From the NCBI RefSeq assembly GCF_000720255.1, contig NZ_JOJE01000005.1, forward strand, positions 572,769 through 636,768: a DNA stretch of 64,000 nt. Reading direction: 5' to 3'. Positions 1 through 8,364 of this stretch are shown here, one piece after another. Both the position numbers and the translations under genes were made by a program. Within the stretch, counting starts at the first letter, position 1. Each line of letters opens with the position of its first letter. The notes below the pieces were generated by a model. It ran no database searches. It was not told where the DNA came from and saw nothing but the letters and a program-made list of their open reading frames with translations. The DNA is from Streptomyces griseus subsp. griseus (GTDB lineage: Bacteria; Actinomycetota; Actinomycetes; Streptomycetales; Streptomycetaceae).

Positions 1-1202
1 TTGTTGCCGGGGTCGGGGGCCTTGGGTGCGGCGGGCGGTCCGCCGGACGCGCGCCAGCGGTCGGAGGCGCCGTACGCGGCCTTCATGCGCGCCCGCATCG
101 GCTTGTCCGCCTTCTCCTCGGCGTAGAGGGCCTCGTACCAGGTGGCGTGTCCCTCGTTGAGCCACAGGTCGGACCAGGTGCGCGGGCTGACGCTGTCGCC
201 GAACCACTGGTGGGACAGCTCATGCACCATGATCGACTCGACGTACCAGGCGGGGTAGGCGGGCTCGGTGAACAGGTCCTTCTCGAACAGCGAGAGGGTC
301 TGTGTCTCCAGCTCGAAGCCGGTGGCGGCGTCGGCCATGAGCAGTCCGTACGTCTCGAAGGGGTACGTCCCGACCTTGCTCTCCATCCAGGCGAGCTGGT
401 CCGGGGTCTTCTTCAGCCACGGTTCGAGGGCCTTGCGGTCCTTCGTGGGCACGACGTCCCGTACCGGCAGGGCGTGCGGGCCCTCGCGGTGCAGCACGCT
501 GGAGCGGCCGATGGAGACCTGGGCGAGCTCGGTGGCCATGGGGTGCTGGGTGCGGTACGTCCAGGTGGTGGCCCCTCTGCCCCGGTCGACGCCGGTCGGC
601 AGACCGCCCGCGACGGCCGTGTAGCCGTCGGGGGCGGTGACCCGGATGGTGAACATCGCCTTGTCGGAGGGGTGGTCGTTGCACGGGAACACCAGATGGG
701 CGGCGTCGGCCTGGTTGGCCATGGCGAGCCCGTCCGAGGTGCGCACCCAGCCGCCGTCGCGGTCCTGGGCGGGCGCGGTGTCGCTGGTGTGGCGCACGGT
801 GATCCGCGTCCAGCTCCCCGTCGGCAGCGGCCTCCTGGGCGTCACCACCAAATCCTCGCCCGCTCCGGCGAAGGAGGCGGCCTCCCCGTCGACCTGCACG
901 GAGGCGACCTTGCCGTGGGCGAAGTCGAGGTTGATCCGCTCCAGCTCGGTCGTCGTGAAGGCGTCGATGGTGGTGACGGCCTGGAGCGGCTTGTCGTTTG
1001 CGCCGGAATAGGTGAACGAGAGGTCGTACGACGCGACGTCGTATCCGGGGTTGCCGAGGTACGGGAAGAGGCGGTCGCCGACGCCGAGCGGGGCCACGGG
1101 GGCACTGGCGGCGAGGAGGCAGACGGAGACGGCGGAGGCGAGGAACGCTGCTTTCAGGTGCCCGGTCCTGCGGCGGCCCTGGGCGCGGGGGGTGTGCGGC
1201 AT
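1..1202 (-). CDS. M1 family zinc metallopeptidase (aminopeptidase N-like), C-terminus beyond the window
   Basis: The minus frame starting at the ATG at 1202 runs open to the window edge, so about 400 N-terminal residues are visible. It opens with a basic stretch and a hydrophobic segment (LKAAFLASAVSVCLLAASAP), a likely signal peptide or anchor. It then has the M1 beta-sandwich region and the catalytic signature HELSH followed 18 residues later by the third zinc ligand in LWLNEGHATW, which is HExxH-x18-E. M1 enzymes remove N-terminal residues from peptides; here probably at the cell surface. It lies 69 bp downstream of the RelA/SpoT gene in the same direction, so read-through is possible. A window-internal stop is absent, so this is a truncation by the window, not a broken gene. 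Confidence 0.9.
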   Translation of the reverse strand, partial: MPHTPRAQGRRRTGHLKAAFLASAVSVCLLAASAPVAPLGVGDRLFPYLGNPGYDVASYDLSFTYSGANDKPLQAVTTIDAFTTTELERINLDFAHGKVASVQVDGEAASFAGAGEDLVVTPRRPLPTGSWTRITVRHTSDTAPAQDRDGGWVRTSDGLAMANQADAAHLVFPCNDHPSDKAMFTIRVTAPDGYTAVAGGLPTGVDRGRGATTWTYRTQHPMATELAQVSIGRSSVLHREGPHALPVRDVVPTKDRKALEPWLKKTPDQLAWMESKVGTYPFETYGLLMADAATGFELETQTLSLFEKDLFTEPAYPAWYVESIMVHELSHQWFGDSVSPRTWSDLWLNEGHATWYEALYAEEKADKPMRARMKAAYGASDRWRASGGPPAAPKAPDPGN

Positions 1203-1271
1203 GCACCACCGCTACCAGCGCGCGCGTGCGTCACGGCGACGACGCGCGACCGGCCCACCCGAACGAGTTGC

Positions 1272-3476
1272 TCACGGTGTCGTCGCGTGATGCTGTGCCC
1301 TACTGACGTCGTAGACGCCGGGTACGTTGCGCATGGCCCGCATCAGGGCGGGGAGGTGCGCCGCGTCGGGGAGTTCCACCGTGTAGGTGTGGCGTACGCG
1401 CTGCTGGGTCGGGGGTTCGACCGTGGCCGAGACGATCTCGGCGCCCTCCAGGGCCATGGCCTCGGTGAGGTCGGCCAGCAGATGGGGGCGACCGAACGAT
1501 TCGGCGACCAGCGTGACCCGGCACTCGGCGGCGTCCCCCCAGCGCACCGCGACCTCCGCACGCCCCGCGTTCTTCATGCGCGCCACCGCGGCGCACTCCA
1601 CGCGGTGCACGGTCACCGCTCCCCCGCGCACGGAGAAGGCGGTGATCTCGTCGGGCGGTACGGGGGTGCAGCAGCCGGCGAGGCGGACGGTGGCGCCCGG
1701 CTGGTCGACGACGACGTTCGCGGTGCCGGGCCGCGCGGCGGAGCCATCGGGTGCCTCGGTCGTCCGGAACGGTGTCCCGGCCGTCCTGAGCGGTTTCCGG
1801 ACGGTCGCTTGCGCCGTGGCCTCCGCGCCGTCCGGGTCCGGCGCCGTCTGCGCCGCGTCCGTATCCGCCGGCGCCGGATGGGTCGCCAGCCACCGCTGGA
1901 TGGCGATCCGCGCCGCGGGGGTGTGGGCGTGCTCCAGCCACTCCCTGGAGGGCTCGGAGGCGGGGTCCTGGCCCATGAGGAGCTGCACGGTGTCGCCGTC
2001 CCTCAGGACGGTGCTCAGCGTCGCCAGGCGGCCATTGACGCGCGCCCCGATGCAGGCGTGCGCGTCCTCGCCGTACTGCGCGTAGGCGGCGTCCACGCAG
2101 GTCGCGCCGTCGGGCAGGCCCAGGGTGCCGCCGTCGGGCCGGTAGACGGTGATCTCGCGGTCCTGGGCGAGGTCCTCGCGGAGGGTGGACCAGAAGGTGT
2201 CGGCGTCGGGGGCGGCCTTCTGCCAGTCCAGGAGCCGGGAGAGCCAGCCGGGGCGGGTGGGGTCGACGCGCTCGCCGTCGCTCGACGCGGTCTGCTCCTC
2301 GGCGGAAGGGGCGTACGGGTTGCCCAGCGCGATGACGCCGGCCTCGGCGACCTTGTGCATCTGGTGCGTACGGATGAGGACCTCGGCGACCTGGCCGTCC
2401 TCGCGGGCGACGGCGGTGTGCAGCGACTGGTAGAGGTTGAACTTGGGGACGGCGATGAAGTCCTTGAACTCCGAGACGACCGGCGTCATACAGGTGTGGA
2501 GCTCTCCGAGGACGGCGTAACAGTCGGCGTCCTCGTTCACCAGCACCAGGATCCGACCGAAGTCCGCGCCGCGCAGTCGGCCGCGCTTGCGGGAGACCCG
2601 GTGGACGGAGACGAAGTGGCGCGGCCGGATGAGGACCTCGGCCGGGATGTCGGCGTCGCGCAGCACCGCGCGCATGGCCTCAGCGAACTCGGCGAGCGGG
2701 TCGTCGGCGCGCGAGTCGTTCTCGGCGATCAACGCGCGCGTGTGCTCGTACTCCTCGGGGCGCAGGATCGCGAAGACGAGGTCTTCCAGTTCGGTCTTGA
2801 GCGCCTGGACGCCGAGCCGTTCGGCGAGCGGGATGAGGACGTCCCGGGTCACCTTGGCGATGCGGGCCTGTTTCTCGGGGCGCATCACGCCGAGGGTGCG
2901 CATGTTGTGCAGCCGGTCGGCGAGTTTGATCGACATCACGCGGACGTCGCTGCCGGTGGCCACGAGCATCTTGCGGAAGGTCTCGGGCTCGGCGGCCGCG
3001 CCGTAGTCGACCTTCTCCAGCTTCGTGACGCCGTCGACGAGGTAGCGGACCTCCTCGCCGAACTGCTCGCGCACCTGATCGAGCGTCACGTCGGTGTCCT
3101 CGACGGTGTCGTGGAGCAGGGACGCCGTCAAGGTGGTCGTCTCGGCGCCGAGTTCGGCGAGGATCAGGGTCACCGCGAGCGGGTGGGTGATGTACGGTTC
3201 GCCGCTCTTGCGCATCTGGCCGCGGTGCGAGGACTCGGCCAGGACGTAGGCGCGGCGCAGCGGTTCGAGGTCGGCGTCGGGGTGGTGGGCGCGGTGGGCC
3301 TCGACGACGTGGCTGATCGCGTCGGGCAGCCGGTCGCGGGAGGCGGAGCCCAGCAGCGCGACCCGGCCCAGGCGGCGCAGGTCGATCCTGGCGCGGGCCT
3401 TGCGCCGGGGCACGGCCGGCGTCATCGCGCCCGCCACCGGGCCTGGGCTCACGGAATTCGTGGCCTCCGCACTCAT
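1272..3476 (-). CDS. rshA: RelA/SpoT homologue (p)ppGpp hydrolase/synthetase, RshA-like
   Basis: Domain order is HD hydrolase (LLHDTVEDTD near residue 122 and IKLADRLHNMRTL), a RelA-SYNTH region around 240-370 (PKFNLYQSLHT, EVLIRT), a TGS domain around 440-500 (REITVYRPDGGTLGLPDGAT) and a C-terminal ACT domain from about 652. The HD residues look intact. The synthetase part departs from consensus around the first catalytic Asp, which suggests the protein mainly degrades (p)ppGpp. I chose the ATG at 3476 because GGAGGT lies 4-5 bases upstream; an in-frame GTG/ATG extension to 3527 lacks this. At 734 residues it is shorter than typical Streptomyces RelA and fits the second homologue, RshA; the symbol rests on remembered resemblance. 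Confidence 0.88.
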   Translation of the reverse strand: MSAEATNSVSPGPVAGAMTPAVPRRKARARIDLRRLGRVALLGSASRDRLPDAISHVVEAHRAHHPDADLEPLRRAYVLAESSHRGQMRKSGEPYITHPLAVTLILAELGAETTTLTASLLHDTVEDTDVTLDQVREQFGEEVRYLVDGVTKLEKVDYGAAAEPETFRKMLVATGSDVRVMSIKLADRLHNMRTLGVMRPEKQARIAKVTRDVLIPLAERLGVQALKTELEDLVFAILRPEEYEHTRALIAENDSRADDPLAEFAEAMRAVLRDADIPAEVLIRPRHFVSVHRVSRKRGRLRGADFGRILVLVNEDADCYAVLGELHTCMTPVVSEFKDFIAVPKFNLYQSLHTAVAREDGQVAEVLIRTHQMHKVAEAGVIALGNPYAPSAEEQTASSDGERVDPTRPGWLSRLLDWQKAAPDADTFWSTLREDLAQDREITVYRPDGGTLGLPDGATCVDAAYAQYGEDAHACIGARVNGRLATLSTVLRDGDTVQLLMGQDPASEPSREWLEHAHTPAARIAIQRWLATHPAPADTDAAQTAPDPDGAEATAQATVRKPLRTAGTPFRTTEAPDGSAARPGTANVVVDQPGATVRLAGCCTPVPPDEITAFSVRGGAVTVHRVECAAVARMKNAGRAEVAVRWGDAAECRVTLVAESFGRPHLLADLTEAMALEGAEIVSATVEPPTQQRVRHTYTVELPDAAHLPALMRAMRNVPGVYDVSRAQHHATTP

Positions 3477-3961
3477 GGGCACCTCCGGCTGCGTGGACCG
3501 GCGGACGGGGTGCCCCATGGCGGACACGGCTCAGGGGGTGGCAATGATTCCCCCGTCCGGGCCGGTGCTTGATGCTACCGAGCCCAGCACGCGCGACTGA
3601 CCGCCTCTCGCCGAGCGTGAAACGGATCACCCATTCGAGCGACGGTTTCGATGTTTACGCTTTTGCGCCACTCGACTTGAGATCTCGCACGATGTCGAAC
3701 CCGCGCCGACCCCTGGGAATCGTCTAGTGCTGTGACCGGAAAGGTTCACCGGCTCGCGACGCCCGGCACGGCCCCTCGCCGCGTTGTCGCATCACCCGAG
3801 TACATCCAGTACGCGGGTAATGCTCCGCCTTGCGAGGCACCGCACCGGACGCCGCGAGCTTCCCGGCAAACCTTTCCGGTCACAGCACTAGCCCGTGTGA
3901 CACCTCATCAGGCCTCGCCGGGATGAGACGGCGAGGCTCCGCCACCCCGAAGGGGGACCCC
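3477..3961. other. 485-bp intergenic region with a MITE-like palindrome
   Basis: No protein gene is supported here. A small reading frame at 3732-3926 lies mostly inside the long inverted repeat and is not credible. The left part must hold the promoter of the RelA/SpoT gene; a TAGCAT hexamer is present on the minus strand near 3573, but I see no convincing -35 box. The centre and right part are occupied by the palindromic element at 3724-3891. Confidence 0.6.
3724..3891. mobile_element. MITE-like near-palindromic element, 168 bp
   Basis: The outer 23 bases (3724-3746 and 3869-3891) are a perfect inverted repeat that begins and ends with CTAG. Inside this the two arms stay imperfectly complementary all the way to a 5-base loop at 3804-3808, for example GCATCACCCGAGTAC at 3789-3803 against GTACGCGGGTAATGC at 3809-3823. 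There is no transposase. The terminal CTAG could be a duplicated 4-base target, as in some IS5-group elements, but because CTAG is its own complement it could equally be part of the repeat. It sits between the rsh promoter and a secreted-protein gene. The alternative is a large regulatory or terminator hairpin. Confidence 0.6.
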
Positions 3962-4750
3962 ATGCGCACCCGCCCCGCCCTCGCCGCTGTCTTCTGCGCG
4001 GCCGCCCTCTCCGCCTCGGTGTTCCCGGCAGCCGCGCACGCGGCGGGCGGGGCCGCGGCCAGTGACACGACGTTCAAGGTCTCCGTCGACGGCGGCAAGG
4101 ACATCGTGCTCGGCCTGAACACGAAGAAGACCGTCACCATCACCTGGACCGCGAAGGACCCGGACGGTGTCGTCCGGTCGTGGGCCTACCTGTGGCACGG
4201 GCCGAACGTGGACGACATGGACGGTCACCTGCCGGCCTACCCGCCGGCGGGCACCTGCGCCGTGTCGCCCACCGACCCCACCACCTCCACCTGCGAGACG
4301 ACCTTCACCGTCGACGCCGAGCGGGACGTCCGCGAGAACGCTCTCGCCGGCACCTGGAACGTGCTCGCGGAAGCACAGGACACTCACGACGACTGGACGG
4401 CGATCGACGTGGCCGGCACGGCGCGGATCAAGCGGAACGCCGTGGTGACGGTGAACGCCTCGCCCGAGCCGGTGCGCACGGGCCGGACCGTCACGGTCGC
4501 CGGCAAGCTGACCCGCGCCGACTGGGCGAGCCGCACCTACACCGGCTACCGGGGCCAGTCCGTCCAGTTGCAGTTCCGCATGAAGGGCAGCAACACCTAC
4601 ACCACCCTGAAGACCATCACCAGCGGCGCCGGCGGCGCGCTGAAGACCACCACCAGGGCCAGGACCGACGGCTACTTCCGCTTCGTCTTCGCCGGCACCG
4701 GCACCACCGGCCCGTCCACGGCCGCCGGCGACTTCGTCGACGTCAGGTGA
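3962..4750 (+). CDS. secreted protein of unknown function, Ig-like beta-rich
   Basis: The 262-residue product begins with a clear signal peptide (MRTRPALAAVFCAAALSASV, cleavage probably after AHA near residue 27). The mature part is rich in Thr, Val, Asp and Gly and looks like two beta-sandwich modules: an N-terminal one with WTAKDPDGVVRSW and two cysteines (CAVSPTDPTTSTC), and a C-terminal one (VTVNASPEPVRTGRTVTVAG) resembling bacterial Ig-like repeats. I chose the ATG at 3962 because it follows GAAGGGGGACC and gives the signal peptide; longer in-frame starts run into the palindromic element. The 3' end overlaps the convergent permease gene by 8 bases. No enzymatic motif is visible. Confidence 0.75.
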   Translation: MRTRPALAAVFCAAALSASVFPAAAHAAGGAAASDTTFKVSVDGGKDIVLGLNTKKTVTITWTAKDPDGVVRSWAYLWHGPNVDDMDGHLPAYPPAGTCAVSPTDPTTSTCETTFTVDAERDVRENALAGTWNVLAEAQDTHDDWTAIDVAGTARIKRNAVVTVNASPEPVRTGRTVTVAGKLTRADWASRTYTGYRGQSVQLQFRMKGSNTYTTLKTITSGAGGALKTTTRARTDGYFRFVFAGTGTTGPSTAAGDFVDVR

Positions 4751-6206
4751 GGGTGCCGGGCCTGCCCCGGCGGACACGCTCCCGGACCAGTGAGACCGCG
4801 ATCACCAGGGCGGCGACCAGCAGGGACAGCAGTACCTGCACACGGCCGCCGCCCTCGCTGTCGTCGGTGAGCATGTAGACGAGCACGAACGAGATCATCC
4901 CGATCGTCGCCCAGGTCAGATACGGGAAGAGCCACATGCGGACGACGAGCTTCTCCGGGCTCTCGCGCAGGATGATCCCCCGCATCCGCAGCTGCGAGAA
5001 GCAGATGACCAGCCACACGAAGAGCGCGACCGCGCCCGAGGAGTTCAGCAGGAACTGGAAGACCGTGTCCGGCCACAGGTAGTTGAAGGCGACCGCGACG
5101 AATCCGAACGCCACCGAGGCGAGGATCGCCGTCTGCGGGACACCGCGGCTGTTCGTGCCGACGAAGGAGTGAGGGGCGTCGCCGCGCTGTCCGAGGGAGA
5201 AGGCCATGCGTGAGGCGGTGTAGAGGCCGGAGTTGAGACAGGACAGTACGGCGGTCAGCACGATGAAGTTCATGATCTCGCCGGCGTGCGGGATGCCGAT
5301 CGAGTCGAGTGCGGCGACGTAGGAGCCTTTCTCGGCGATCGATGGGTCGTTCCACGGCAGCAGCGCCACCACGACGAGGATCGAGCCGACGTAGAAGACG
5401 CCGACGCGCCAGATCACGCTCCGGGTGGCCTTGGCGACCGCGCGCCGGGCGTCGGGGGACTCTCCGGCGGCGAGGGTGACGATCTCGCTGCCCATGAAGG
5501 AGAAGACGACCAGCAGGATGCCGGTGAGGATCGCGCCGGGACCGTGGGGCAGGAAGCCGCCGTGCCCGGTGAGGTTGTCGAAACCCGGCGCGGCGTGGTC
5601 GGAGCCGGGCAGTACACCGAAGATGGCCAGACCACCGAGGACGATGAAGCCGGTGATGGCGACGACCTTGATGCCGGCGAACCAGAACTCGAACTCGCCG
5701 AAGGAGCCGACGGAGGCCAGGTTCGCGGCCGTGAGGACCACCATCACGATCAGCGCCCAGGCCCACTGCGGTACGGCCGGCACCCATCCCTCCAGGATCA
5801 CCGCACCCGCGGTCGCCTCCACGGCCAGCACCACGACCCAGAAGAACCAGTACAGCCAGCCGATCGAGAACCCGGCCCAGCGGCCCAGGGCCCGGTCCGC
5901 GTACGCGGAGAACGAGCCGGAGCTCGGGTTCGCCGCGGCCATCTCGCCGAGCATCCGCATCACGAACACGACCAGCGCGCCGACCAGCGCGTACGACAGC
6001 AGGATGCCGGGCCCGGCGGCGGCGATGCCGGAGGCGGAGCCGACGAAGAGACCGGCGCCGATCACCCCGCCGATGGCGATCATCGACAGGTGACGGTTCT
6101 TCAGGCCGGCCCGCAGGCCCGCCTGCTGTGCAGGCTGAACGCCGGTGGGCGGAGCGGTGTCTTGGGCCGGAGGCCCGGGGGGACGTGTAGTCATGTCGAC
6201 ATCCAT
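4743..6206 (-). CDS. amino acid permease of the APC superfamily (GabP/AnsP/LysP type)
   Basis: About 487 residues with 12 predicted membrane segments. The N-terminal signature GLKNRHLSMIAIGGVIGAGL is that of the bacterial amino acid transporter branch of APC proteins, and FGEFEFWFAGIKVVAI is typical of GABA, lysine and aromatic amino acid permeases. It would act as a proton-coupled uptake carrier in the cytoplasmic membrane; the substrate cannot be read from the sequence. Two starts are plausible, ATG at 6206 and ATG at 6194; neither has a strong ribosome binding site, and an upstream ATG at 6353 would add a Pro/Arg-rich tail and is unlikely. The upstream neighbour in the same direction is a PucR regulator, and an 18-bp palindrome lies between them. 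Confidence 0.85.
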   Translation of the reverse strand: MDVDMTTRPPGPPAQDTAPPTGVQPAQQAGLRAGLKNRHLSMIAIGGVIGAGLFVGSASGIAAAGPGILLSYALVGALVVFVMRMLGEMAAANPSSGSFSAYADRALGRWAGFSIGWLYWFFWVVVLAVEATAGAVILEGWVPAVPQWAWALIVMVVLTAANLASVGSFGEFEFWFAGIKVVAITGFIVLGGLAIFGVLPGSDHAAPGFDNLTGHGGFLPHGPGAILTGILLVVFSFMGSEIVTLAAGESPDARRAVAKATRSVIWRVGVFYVGSILVVVALLPWNDPSIAEKGSYVAALDSIGIPHAGEIMNFIVLTAVLSCLNSGLYTASRMAFSLGQRGDAPHSFVGTNSRGVPQTAILASVAFGFVAVAFNYLWPDTVFQFLLNSSGAVALFVWLVICFSQLRMRGIILRESPEKLVVRMWLFPYLTWATIGMISFVLVYMLTDDSEGGGRVQVLLSLLVAALVIAVSLVRERVRRGRPGTLT

Positions 6207-6556
6207 GGGGTGGTTGGGAGGGCCATCGGGGAGCGGCTGCCCGGATCGCCGAAGGGCTGGTTCGCCGGATCGCTTCGGTGGGGGACGAGCGGGCGTGCAT
6301 GCGGGGGCGGGGCAGGAGCGGTCATGGTCCTGACGATTCCCGCGGGCGTGCACGGTCCGGAGCGGTATCCGGAGGCCGCCGGTGACCTGGTCGTCACCGC
6401 GGGTCCGTGCCTCGCTCCGTCTCCTTGTGGGAGGTGAACCGCATCACTCGCGGAAATGGATTTGCGCAAGCGTATGAGTGGCCGGGGGGTGAGGTGTTTG
6501 TCCCCGGGGACAAACTCGCCCTCGATGGTTGTACGGTCCGCCAATGCGGAGCGGGG
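6207..6556. other. 350-bp intergenic region upstream of the permease
   Basis: No gene is supported. It holds the leader and presumed promoter of the permease. The most conspicuous feature is the palindrome at 6497-6514. A TTTGCGCAAG stretch at about 6461-6470 is a shorter symmetric motif. I could not assign a convincing -10/-35 pair. Confidence 0.5.
6497..6514. promoter_or_regulatory. 18-bp perfect palindrome, candidate operator
   Basis: TTTGTCCCCGGGGACAAA is perfectly symmetric. It lies just beyond the 3' end of the PucR gene and about 290 bp upstream of the permease start on the minus strand. The position fits a dimeric regulator site controlling the permease, most simply the adjacent PucR protein, but no binding data are implied. 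Confidence 0.45.
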
Positions 6557-8215
6557 TCAGCCGCTGGGTGGCAGCCGCAGCTGGAGCATCGCCAGCAGCC
6601 GCTGGTCGGGGCGGCTCAGATCGAGACCGGTCAGCTCCTCGGCCCTGCGCATGCGGTAGCGCAGCGTGTTGGGGTGCACATGCAGCTGGGCCGCGGCCTC
6701 CCGGACGTCACCGAAGCAGTTCAGGTACGCCAGCAGGGACTCCGCCAGCCGGCCCTGGTGCCGGCTGTCGTGCGCGACCAGCGCGGTCAGCCGTGGATCC
6801 CGTATCTCGGGATGGGCGGCGAGCAGCGTCAGCATCTCGCTGACCAGGACCTCCGCCTGGATGTCCGGCAGCGCGGCGACCGCGGCGGGCAGACCGGCGC
6901 CCATCATGGCGTCGAGGATGCGGTCGGCCTCCCGGCGCGACTCGGAGGCGTCCGCGAGCCCGGACACCACACAGCCGACGGAGCCGCGCAGCGGCAGGCC
7001 GAGGTGGCGGCGCGAGGCGTCGGTGATCTCCTGGGCCCAGCCGCGCAGCGTGTCCGTGTCGATACCGCGTCCCAGCTGGGGCAGCAGCACATAGATGCGC
7101 GGATCGAGCTGGGTGACCAGCGCGCTGCGGTGCCGGGCGGCGATGTGCACGGAGATCAGGTTGGTGACCTCGGAGTGGGTCAGCTCCGGTGACGCACCGG
7201 CCGGGCCCGTCCCCGGTACGGCGACGGCGCCCGCGGTCCCGTACGAGAAACCCAGGACGGCGGCCGGGCGGGTGGCGTCGAAGCCCAGGTGGGTGGCGAG
7301 CGGCTGCGGCCCGGTGCTGCCCTCCAGCAGCCCGGCCAGCAGGGTCCGGGTGAGCGTCAGGTCCTCGGAGAGTTCCCTGCGACGGCGTACCAGGTGGTGC
7401 GCTGCGACCCGGGCGGCACCCAGCAGCGCCTGCTCCGAGTGGTCGGACAGCGGAGTCGAGCCCTCCTGCACCCAGATGGTCCCCAGCTGCCGGTCCCCCG
7501 ACCGCACGGCCACCGCGAGCCGGGGGCGGATGCCCAGCTCCGGGTGGCTGTCGATGCCGATCACCTGGTCGCTGGAGTGCAGGTGCTGGAACACCCCCCA
7601 CTCGCGCAGCTTCGCCAGGTACGCCTCCGGGCCCTGCCAGCCCAGGATGGAACGCCGGCGCAGGTCGTCGATCTCGTCGGAGTCGGTGGAGCGGGAGTAG
7701 GCCAGCACCCGGTTGGCGGCGTCCTCGATGCTGACGATGCCGCCCGTGAGGATGGCGGTGGTCTGGGCGAGCGAGAACAGGTCTCCGCCCTCGGCCCCTT
7801 CGCCGGGGTGGCCGGGGGACGCGTCGTCGAGGGCGGCGCGGGCCAGCGCGTTCACCTGCTCCCAGCGTGCGTCGCCGCGCAGCGACAGCAGGGCGACGCC
7901 GGCTTCGGTGGCGGTCTCGCCGAGGACCCCGGCCTGGCCGGGACCGTCCAGCTTCACCACGACGGCGGCGGCACCGTCGCGGGCGGCGGCCCGCAGCGCG
8001 GGCAGTGCGGCCCGGCCCCGCGCACCGATGACGAGGACCAGCTCGCCGGCCCGGGCCGTCGGAGGGTCCTCGGGGTCGAGCAGGGCGACATCCCGGATCA
8101 CCACGTCCAGCCCGAGCGGAGCGGCCTGCACCTCCACCAGCGAGTCGCCCAACGCCATCAGCAACTGCCGCAGGCCGATGCCGGCTGGGGGCGGGGACAC
8201 CGCGGCCGATTCCAT
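6557..8215 (-). CDS. PucR family transcriptional regulator
   Basis: The 552-residue product has an N-terminal PucR ligand-sensing domain (about residues 1-140), a central CdaR/GGDEF-like region, and a C-terminal PucR-type helix-turn-helix (DVREAAAQLHVHPNTLRYRM) close to the end. Members of this family respond to small nitrogenous or amino-acid-like effectors and control catabolic or uptake genes. I chose ATG at 8215, which follows AGAGGG at good spacing; the longer frame to 8308 runs through the upstream terminator region. The permease lies downstream in the same direction, so the pair may form a regulator-transporter unit. Confidence 0.88.
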   Translation of the reverse strand: MESAAVSPPPAGIGLRQLLMALGDSLVEVQAAPLGLDVVIRDVALLDPEDPPTARAGELVLVIGARGRAALPALRAAARDGAAAVVVKLDGPGQAGVLGETATEAGVALLSLRGDARWEQVNALARAALDDASPGHPGEGAEGGDLFSLAQTTAILTGGIVSIEDAANRVLAYSRSTDSDEIDDLRRRSILGWQGPEAYLAKLREWGVFQHLHSSDQVIGIDSHPELGIRPRLAVAVRSGDRQLGTIWVQEGSTPLSDHSEQALLGAARVAAHHLVRRRRELSEDLTLTRTLLAGLLEGSTGPQPLATHLGFDATRPAAVLGFSYGTAGAVAVPGTGPAGASPELTHSEVTNLISVHIAARHRSALVTQLDPRIYVLLPQLGRGIDTDTLRGWAQEITDASRRHLGLPLRGSVGCVVSGLADASESRREADRILDAMMGAGLPAAVAALPDIQAEVLVSEMLTLLAAHPEIRDPRLTALVAHDSRHQGRLAESLLAYLNCFGDVREAAAQLHVHPNTLRYRMRRAEELTGLDLSRPDQRLLAMLQLRLPPSG

Positions 8216-8313
8216 GATCGTCGCCCTCTGCTGGGAGCCAGGCCGGACTCCGATGCTAATCGGTAGGGGCGAGGACCCACAGGGCGTCGCAGGTCCGCCC
8301 GGGGACACGGACA

Positions 8314-8343
8314 GGCCCGCCCCGGCTGATGCCCGGGCGGGCC
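8314..8343 (-). terminator. GC-rich hairpin downstream of the LamG gene
   Basis: GGCCCGCCC at 8314-8322 pairs with GGGCGGGCC at 8335-8343 across a 12-base loop. It starts 22 bases past the stop of the large minus-strand LamG protein gene and precedes the PucR start, so it probably ends transcription of the former. There is no T-run, as is usual in Streptomyces. Confidence 0.55.
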
Positions 8344-8364
8344 CGTGAGGGTCGGCTCGTTCCG

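Noticed and set aside
147..3572. 1141-residue plus-strand frame over the peptidase and rsh genes
   Set aside because: It is the mirror of two well-supported minus-strand genes and has no domain content.
3732..3926. 64-residue plus-strand frame
   Set aside because: It lies mostly within the inverted-repeat element and has no plausible ribosome binding site.
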